Shown: positions 6,047 to 9,019 of the stretch, piece after piece
How the letters are laid out: each line of letters opens with the position of its first letter
How positions within the stretch are numbered: the first letter of the stretch is position 1
Assembly: GCA_024643825.1 (NCBI GenBank)
Contig: JAHEME010000085.1
Location: forward strand, 1 to 9,019
Length of the DNA: 9,019 bases
DNA from: Chloroflexota bacterium
GTDB lineage: Bacteria; Chloroflexota; Anaerolineae; Aggregatilineales; UBA3940
Reading direction: 5' to 3'
The notes under the pieces: model-generated
Databases searched by the model: none
What the model was told of the DNA's origin: nothing
The model's input: only the letters and a program-made list of their open reading frames with translations
Made by a program: the position numbers and the translations under genes

Positions 6047-6493
6047 ATGACCCGGCAAGTCATTTCACCACCAGCAGAGCCAAAGGAAGTCATGCGCGGG
6101 GGCTTTGAAACCGCCGCTGCCGCACCATCCGGTGACAGCTATTCCGACCGATTACTCAAGCTGATCCCCGCCGAGACGGTGGCGGTGTATATCGCCGTGC
6201 AGGGCATCCTTGAATCGTCGCTGGGATCGCCGGGGCAGGAGGGCCAGCTTGCGATCTGGCTGTGGGCGCTGTTTGCGATCATTGCGATTCTGAACATCGT
6301 GTACATGGGGCGCATCCTGCATGTGACGGATACACGCCAGTATGTACTCGTGACCCTCTCCTTTGTAGTCTGGGTTCTCAGCATTGGCGGCCCGTTCCGC
6401 TTCCTGAGTTTCTACCAGCCGTTCATCGGAGCCGTCGTCCTTACGTTGTACACGTTTGCGATCCCGATGTTCTATAGTGGGGTTCAGGCCTAA
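6047..6493 (+). CDS. Small multi-pass membrane protein of unknown function
   Basis: A 148-residue protein. A soluble N-terminal segment of about 35 residues is followed by the motif DRLLKLIPAETVAVYIAVQG (34-53). This motif begins the first of four probable membrane helices (about 38-56, 67-90, 98-113 and 125-143). The loops are short, and R89 and R97 flank the second and third helices. I have the impression that a D-R-L-L-K-L-I-P-A-E block recurs in other bacterial membrane proteins, but I cannot attach a function or name. No enzymatic residues stand out. The start is well defined by GAGGAG (6035-6040), 6 bases upstream. The gene ends in tandem TAA-TAG stops. No convincing terminator separates it from the SRPBCC gene 102 bases downstream, so the two may share a transcript. 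Confidence 0.78.
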   Translation: MTRQVISPPAEPKEVMRGGFETAAAAPSGDSYSDRLLKLIPAETVAVYIAVQGILESSLGSPGQEGQLAIWLWALFAIIAILNIVYMGRILHVTDTRQYVLVTLSFVVWVLSIGGPFRFLSFYQPFIGAVVLTLYTFAIPMFYSGVQA

Positions 6494-6595
6494 TAGAACG
6501 AACGCCGCGACAGTGCCGTAGGCAGAAAGGACCAATAGATGGCCCCAGAGATTTGACCACTATTCGTCACGTCACCAGTCTAAGGAAAGGTTGTC

Positions 6596-7039
6596 ATGTA
6601 TTTGTCCCATGAAATCGCAATCGACCGATCCCCGGAGGAAGTATTCTATTTTACGCATAGTGCAGAGAATCTGACGATTTGGTACACGGGGGTCAAATCC
6701 GTGGAAGTTCTTCCCGGCGACTCCCTGTGGCCAGAAAAAGGTGGGCAGCTAAAGGCCCACTTTAGGTTGGGGGCATACCCCTTTGACCTCATCTGCACAG
6801 TTACCACCTACAAGCCCGGCAAAGAGATGTCCTTTACGGTAGAAGGGCAGATGATGGGCGGATCGCAGCAGTGGTTGTATTCCAGGCAGGGCGACTCGAC
6901 GCTGCTGAAGGCGATCTGGGATTATCGTTTCCCGCTTGGCAAGGTCGGTGAGGGCATTTACATGGCGTTTGAGAAAGATGGAGCTTTTCAGACACAGACT
7001 GCGCTGGTCAACTTGAAGCAAGCGATTGAAAGCACATAA
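6596..7039 (+). CDS. SRPBCC (START/Bet v1-like) family protein
   Basis: A 147-residue soluble protein with the SRPBCC helix-grip pattern. An opening strand SHEIAIDRSPEEVFYF (4-19) leads into a helix and the conserved loop HSAENLTIWYTGVKSVE (21-37). Antiparallel strands cover about 50-112, and a long C-terminal helix (about 120-146) lines the pocket. The family binds hydrophobic ligands; members include polyketide cyclases, AHSA1-type proteins and many bacterial proteins without known ligands. The length is normal. The start is supported by AAGGAAAGG (6582-6590), 5 bases upstream. A TTGACC box at 6553-6558 lacks a good -10, so expression by read-through from 5954-5982 is likely. The specific ligand cannot be inferred. 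Confidence 0.85.
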   Translation: MYLSHEIAIDRSPEEVFYFTHSAENLTIWYTGVKSVEVLPGDSLWPEKGGQLKAHFRLGAYPFDLICTVTTYKPGKEMSFTVEGQMMGGSQQWLYSRQGDSTLLKAIWDYRFPLGKVGEGIYMAFEKDGAFQTQTALVNLKQAIEST

Positions 7040-7049
7040 CCTCAGAACG

Positions 7050-7085
7050 AACGCCCCGGTAGTCAGTGCGCTACCGGGGCGTTTT
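7050..7085 (+). terminator. Intrinsic terminator after the SRPBCC gene
   Basis: Bases 7050-7062 pair perfectly with 7071-7083 as a 13-bp stem (core CGCCCCGGTAG) with an 8-base loop, followed by TTTT up to 7085. It lies between convergent genes. The minus-strand side has only GTTCGTTCTG after the stem, so it is mainly a + strand terminator but may also help stop the OsmC transcript. Confidence 0.92.
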
Positions 7086-7106
7086 GCGGTTCGGAATCTG
7101 TAGACG

Positions 7107-7607
7107 CTATGTGCGGGCGACGATCTTTACCTCGGTTGGAACCGCCCGCGCGAAGGTATCGCCGACCGGGGAACCAACCTCGCACATGTGCGTGAGGTGG
7201 GCGATCTGCTCCGGGGTGACATCCGGCGCATCGAGATAGACAGTCGTGCTGATGCGATCATAGCCGGAGCCGGGCGCACCTTCTACGCCCAGATACGCCG
7301 CGACGTTATACCCGCCGCTAACCTCCACTGTGATGTTGTTGACCTTTAACCCCATGAAGGAAGCGTGCAGCCCCACGACTGCCGCGTCACAGGCCGCGAA
7401 GCTGGCCAGCATCATCTCCATCATGTTCATGGTGTCATCTGCGCCGATGGTGATTTCTTTGCCATCGACCGTCACACGCGCTTCCTCGCCCTGCACCCAG
7501 CGGGCCGTAGCGACCTTCGTCCGATTTGCGGCGGCTGGGGTATCGAGGAGTTTCTCCTTGAACCCTCCCCAGGCGGCCATATCGAACCCTTTGTTATCTA
7601 CGCTCAT
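7107..7607 (-). CDS. OsmC family peroxiredoxin-like protein
   Basis: A 166-residue cytoplasmic protein of the OsmC/Ohr superfamily, thiol-dependent peroxidases that reduce organic and fatty-acid hydroperoxides. Both expected redox cysteines are present. C73 lies in the central helix (MMLASFAACDAAVVGLHAS, 65-83), and C142 lies in THMCEVGSPVGDTF (139-152), whose S-P-V-x-x-T pattern matches the family's second cysteine loop. N-terminal strands include TARWVQGEEARVTVDG (34-49), and the C-terminal strand is PTEVKIVAR. The start has AGGAAGG (complement of 7615-7621), 7 bases upstream. A promoter with perfect TTGACA lies upstream, separated by a terminator from the small gene at 7755, so it is a single-gene unit. 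OsmC and Ohr subtypes cannot be separated with confidence here. Confidence 0.9.
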   Translation of the reverse strand: MSVDNKGFDMAAWGGFKEKLLDTPAAANRTKVATARWVQGEEARVTVDGKEITIGADDTMNMMEMMLASFAACDAAVVGLHASFMGLKVNNITVEVSGGYNVAAYLGVEGAPGSGYDRISTTVYLDAPDVTPEQIAHLTHMCEVGSPVGDTFARAVPTEVKIVART

Positions 7608-7656
7608 TTTCGTGCCTTCCTCTGGTGTGTCGTTCTACGACCTTAGCGATAGGAAT

Positions 7657-7685
7657 AACTTACGATACATCGACATACCTGTCAA
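7657..7685 (-). promoter_or_regulatory. Candidate promoter for the OsmC-family gene
   Basis: On the minus strand, a perfect TTGACA (complement of 7680-7685) is followed after 17 bp by TAAGTT (complement of 7657-7662). The -10 matches only three of six consensus bases, so it may be weak or activator-dependent, as is common for stress genes. The leader would be about 40 bases. The spacer contains the small palindrome CGATGTATCG. Confidence 0.5.
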
Positions 7686-7706
7686 ATGATTCACGATGAG
7701 GAAACG

Positions 7707-7740
7707 CGAAAAAGACCGCCTCATGAGGCGGTCTTTTTCG
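7707..7740 (-). terminator. Perfect palindromic terminator after the 37-codon membrane peptide gene
   Basis: The 34 bases from 7707 to 7740 are a perfect palindrome centred on CATG. GAC-CGCCTC arms are flanked by five A residues on one side and five T residues on the other, so it can terminate in either direction. It begins 14 bases after the stop of the small gene on the minus strand and lies just upstream of the OsmC promoter. No + strand gene ends here, so its job is to end the minus-strand small transcript. Confidence 0.88.
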
Positions 7741-7754
7741 TATAGAACCGATGA

Positions 7755-7868
7755 TTACTTTGCTTTGCGATTCAGGCTGATGCCCCAGAAGAGTATCCCC
7801 AGACCTGTGAGGAAGATGCCGATGCCAATCGGCCCGGTCCAAAAAAGGATCAAGAACCATTCGCCCAT
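7755..7868 (-). CDS. Small single-helix membrane peptide (37 aa)
   Basis: ATG at 7868-7866 opens 37 codons ending in TAA (7757-7755). The peptide starts MGEWFLILFW, has a glycine-rich hydrophobic stretch to about residue 32 (glycines at 12, 15, 17, 22, 24 and 29), and ends NRKAK. This is one membrane helix with a basic, probably cytoplasmic, tail. Support that it is real: AAGGAG (complement of 7877-7882) lies 8 bases before the ATG, a perfect terminator follows within 14 bases, and a plausible promoter lies at 7994-8023. No other reading frame explains that terminator. Function unknown. It could be a small membrane-complex subunit, a stress peptide or a type I toxin-like peptide; no antisense RNA promoter was seen. 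Confidence 0.68.
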   Translation of the reverse strand: MGEWFLILFWTGPIGIGIFLTGLGILFWGISLNRKAK

Positions 7869-7953
7869 GTCACGTTCTCCTTGCGCTGAGAAAGGAAGCA
7901 CAATCAGCTAGCGTGTGGTGGAGAGTAGTGATGCGTGGAAGTGCTGTAGCGAA

Positions 7954-7979
7954 ATGCAGCCTATCGAGGCGAACTGCAT
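7954..7979 (-). other. Hairpin in the leader of the small membrane peptide gene
   Basis: ATGCA (7954-7958) pairs with TGCAT (7975-7979), and GCCT (7959-7962) pairs with AGGC (7967-7970) across a four-base loop, with a four-base bulge on one side. In the minus-strand transcript predicted to start near 7987, this stem-loop would sit at the very 5' end, where it could stabilise the message. The rest of 7883-7953 shows nothing recognisable. Confidence 0.4.
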
Positions 7980-7993
7980 AGCTGAGTTTCTCC

Positions 7994-8023
7994 AGTATAT
8001 AGGAATTTCTTACGGGGTGTACA
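7994..8023 (-). promoter_or_regulatory. Candidate promoter for the small membrane peptide gene
   Basis: On the minus strand, TGTACA (complement of 8018-8023, four of six -35 bases) is followed after 18 bp by TATACT (complement of 7994-7999, five of six -10 bases). The start would be near 7987, giving a leader of about 120 bases and a transcript of about 280 bases ending at the palindromic terminator. Confidence 0.45.
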
Positions 8024-8070
8024 GATGATGTATGTCACATAGGGGCGGTCATGGTTGCGCTCATTCCAGT

Positions 8071-8111
8071 GCAGTTGGGTCGAAAAAAGACAGGTCGGCT
8101 GGCCCAACTGC
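8071..8111. repeat. 9-bp inverted repeat downstream of the membrane-anchored lectin-like gene
   Basis: GCAGTTGGG (8071-8079) and CCCAACTGC (8103-8111) are perfect inverted copies separated by 23 bases. Read on the minus strand, the loop holds GGCCAGCCGACCTG and a run of six T residues. The element begins about 44 bases after the stop of the gene ending at 8155, so it may contribute to transcription termination. The U run sits inside the loop rather than after the stem, which is not a standard intrinsic terminator. It could also be a protein-binding dyad. Confidence 0.4.
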
Positions 8112-8154
8112 CTGACAGCCCCTACCACAATTGGTTCACATAGGCCGCGAAACA

Positions 8155-9019
8155 CTAGGGAACCAGTTCGACGACCCTCACGTCGTCATAAAACACAGTG
8201 TCGCCATTGCGAGCAATAAACCCGATGTGGCCCTTTGCAAGATCGTCATTCTTCACATCAAAGATCAATTCCCCGTCAAGATAGCTCTTGATTGCGGAAT
8301 CAAGGACTTCTACCCGCAGGGTATGCCATTGTTTTTCATCAATGCGATAGTAGGGACTCCATTCCAACCCAACCCAACCGCAGCCTCCGATGGATGCAAG
8401 CGCAGTTCCTTCCGTGGAGGGCTGAAATATGTAATTCTGACAGGACGTTCTTGCGAGATCAAGGCGAAACTCCAAAGCTAAGAAAGGTGCAAATTCACCT
8501 GGTGAAGTTTCCGCCAGGAAGCCACGAGCTTCAAGAGCGTAATTCTCCCAGTTTGGCGTACCATAGATCATATGTGGGAAATAACCCCCCGGCGTGATGC
8601 TCATCACATGGTTGCCCGTCCCATCGTCAACCACTTCGACGAGTGCCTCCTGGTCGCCCATATTTTGCCAGCCATCAAGGGTACCGTCTTCAAAATCATC
8701 TTCGAGCAGTACATCGCCCTCGGTGTATGGCGAAGCTGCGGCGTCACCCGATGGGTTCTCGGCGGGGGCGGCGGTTGGGGTGGGTGTGCTGGCTGGCACT
8801 TCCGTCACCTCAGCGACTACCTCTTCGGTGGGTTGAGTGGGAGGCAAAACGGCCTCCGTTTGTGCAGAGGCTGCGGGCCTCAGCAGAATCACCGCCGCCA
8901 GTATCCCGATCACAAGTAAGGCTGCGATCATCACCGCCCAACCCCAAACCGGGAGGCTTCTTTGTGGAGGGGGAGCCGGGGCTGCCTCCGGTCGGAGACT
9001 GCCGGGCAGGGTATCGGGC
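8155..9019 (-). CDS. Membrane-anchored protein with extracellular lectin-like (LamG-type) domain, 5' end outside window
   Basis: The minus-strand frame ending in TAG at 8155-8157 stays open to the window edge, so this is the C-terminal 288 residues or so of a longer protein. In order it shows a Pro-rich cytoplasmic segment (LRPEAAPAPPPQ), one membrane helix (about 8949-8881), a Thr/Pro/Glu-rich stalk (about 8865-8720), and a beta-sandwich domain from LLEDDFEDGTLDGW to FYDDVRVVEL. The domain carries QWHTLRVEVL and YLDGELIFDV strands typical of LamG or 3-keto-disaccharide hydrolase-like folds. Two cysteines (SCQNY and GGCGW) may form a disulfide. A GTG or ATG start near 8934-8929 would fall inside the helix and lacks a good ribosome site, so I reject it. 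The architecture resembles a receptor or sensor-kinase tail, but the N-terminal domain is not visible. Confidence 0.78.
   Translation of the reverse strand, partial: PDTLPGSLRPEAAPAPPPQRSLPVWGWAVMIAALLVIGILAAVILLRPAASAQTEAVLPPTQPTEEVVAEVTEVPASTPTPTAAPAENPSGDAAASPYTEGDVLLEDDFEDGTLDGWQNMGDQEALVEVVDDGTGNHVMSITPGGYFPHMIYGTPNWENYALEARGFLAETSPGEFAPFLALEFRLDLARTSCQNYIFQPSTEGTALASIGGCGWVGLEWSPYYRIDEKQWHTLRVEVLDSAIKSYLDGELIFDVKNDDLAKGHIGFIARNGDTVFYDDVRVVELVP

Noticed and set aside
7660..7911. ORFs on both strands (7660-7860 minus, 7696-7911 plus) over the small peptide gene
   Set aside because: Both read through the perfect terminator palindrome and lack ribosome sites; the 37-codon frame at 7755-7868 explains the region better.
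7961..8155. 64-codon minus-strand ORF starting with GTG at the stop of the lectin-like gene
   Set aside because: No Shine-Dalgarno site, it crosses the 8071-8111 inverted repeat and the candidate small-gene promoter, and the peptide looks random.
1..9019. CRISPR array, insertion sequence, phage or toxin-antitoxin cassette
   Set aside because: No regularly spaced direct repeats, transposase-like protein, terminal repeats with target duplications, or recognisable defence proteins were found on either strand.

Overview
The window looks like chromosomal DNA from a bacterium of moderately high GC content. It holds nine genes with well-formed Shine-Dalgarno sites, separate promoters and strong intrinsic terminators. 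The gene mix is a luciferase-like flavin enzyme, a TipAL-type MerR regulator, a large FtsX/MacB-type permease, and two secreted or membrane-anchored proteins with lectin-like beta-sandwich domains, one on a Thr/Pro-rich stalk. This fits a member of the Chloroflexota (Anaerolineae-like), but that placement is inference from gene style, not from a marker gene. I see no rRNA, tRNA, CRISPR array, transposase or phage gene.

Layout. 1-119 is the C-terminal tail of an unrecognised gene (+), followed by a hairpin. 361-1197 is an LLM-class flavin-dependent oxidoreductase (+) with its own terminator, convergent with 1272-2105, a MerR/TipAS regulator (-). The regulator has a textbook MerR-type promoter with a 19-bp spacer and an overlapping dyad. 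It also has an apparent internal start that would release the ligand-binding domain alone, as in the tipA gene of Streptomyces. 2390-3202 (+) encodes an exported lectin-like protein behind a structured leader and ends in a strong terminator. 3401-5875 (+) encodes an eight-helix FtsX-type ABC permease with no ATPase beside it, and also ends in a terminator. 6047-6493 (+, four-helix membrane protein) follows a near-consensus promoter and may be read through into 6596-7039 (+, SRPBCC domain). A 13-bp stem terminator separates this pair from 7107-7607 (-, OsmC-family peroxidase).

Upstream of the OsmC gene lies a 37-codon gene at 7755-7868 (-) for a tiny membrane peptide. It has its own Shine-Dalgarno site, a perfect 34-bp palindromic terminator and a candidate promoter. 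Finally, 8155-9019 (-) is the C-terminal part of a membrane protein with a cytoplasmic Pro-rich segment, one helix, a Thr/Pro stalk and an extracellular lectin-like domain. Its N terminus lies beyond the window.

The genes do not form one pathway. Most are single-gene transcription units, and the common theme is the cell envelope plus redox or small-molecule response. I do not see a convincing new multi-gene system. The items most worth a second look are the tiny membrane peptide gene, the TipAL-like internal start with its operator, and the structured leader before the exported protein.
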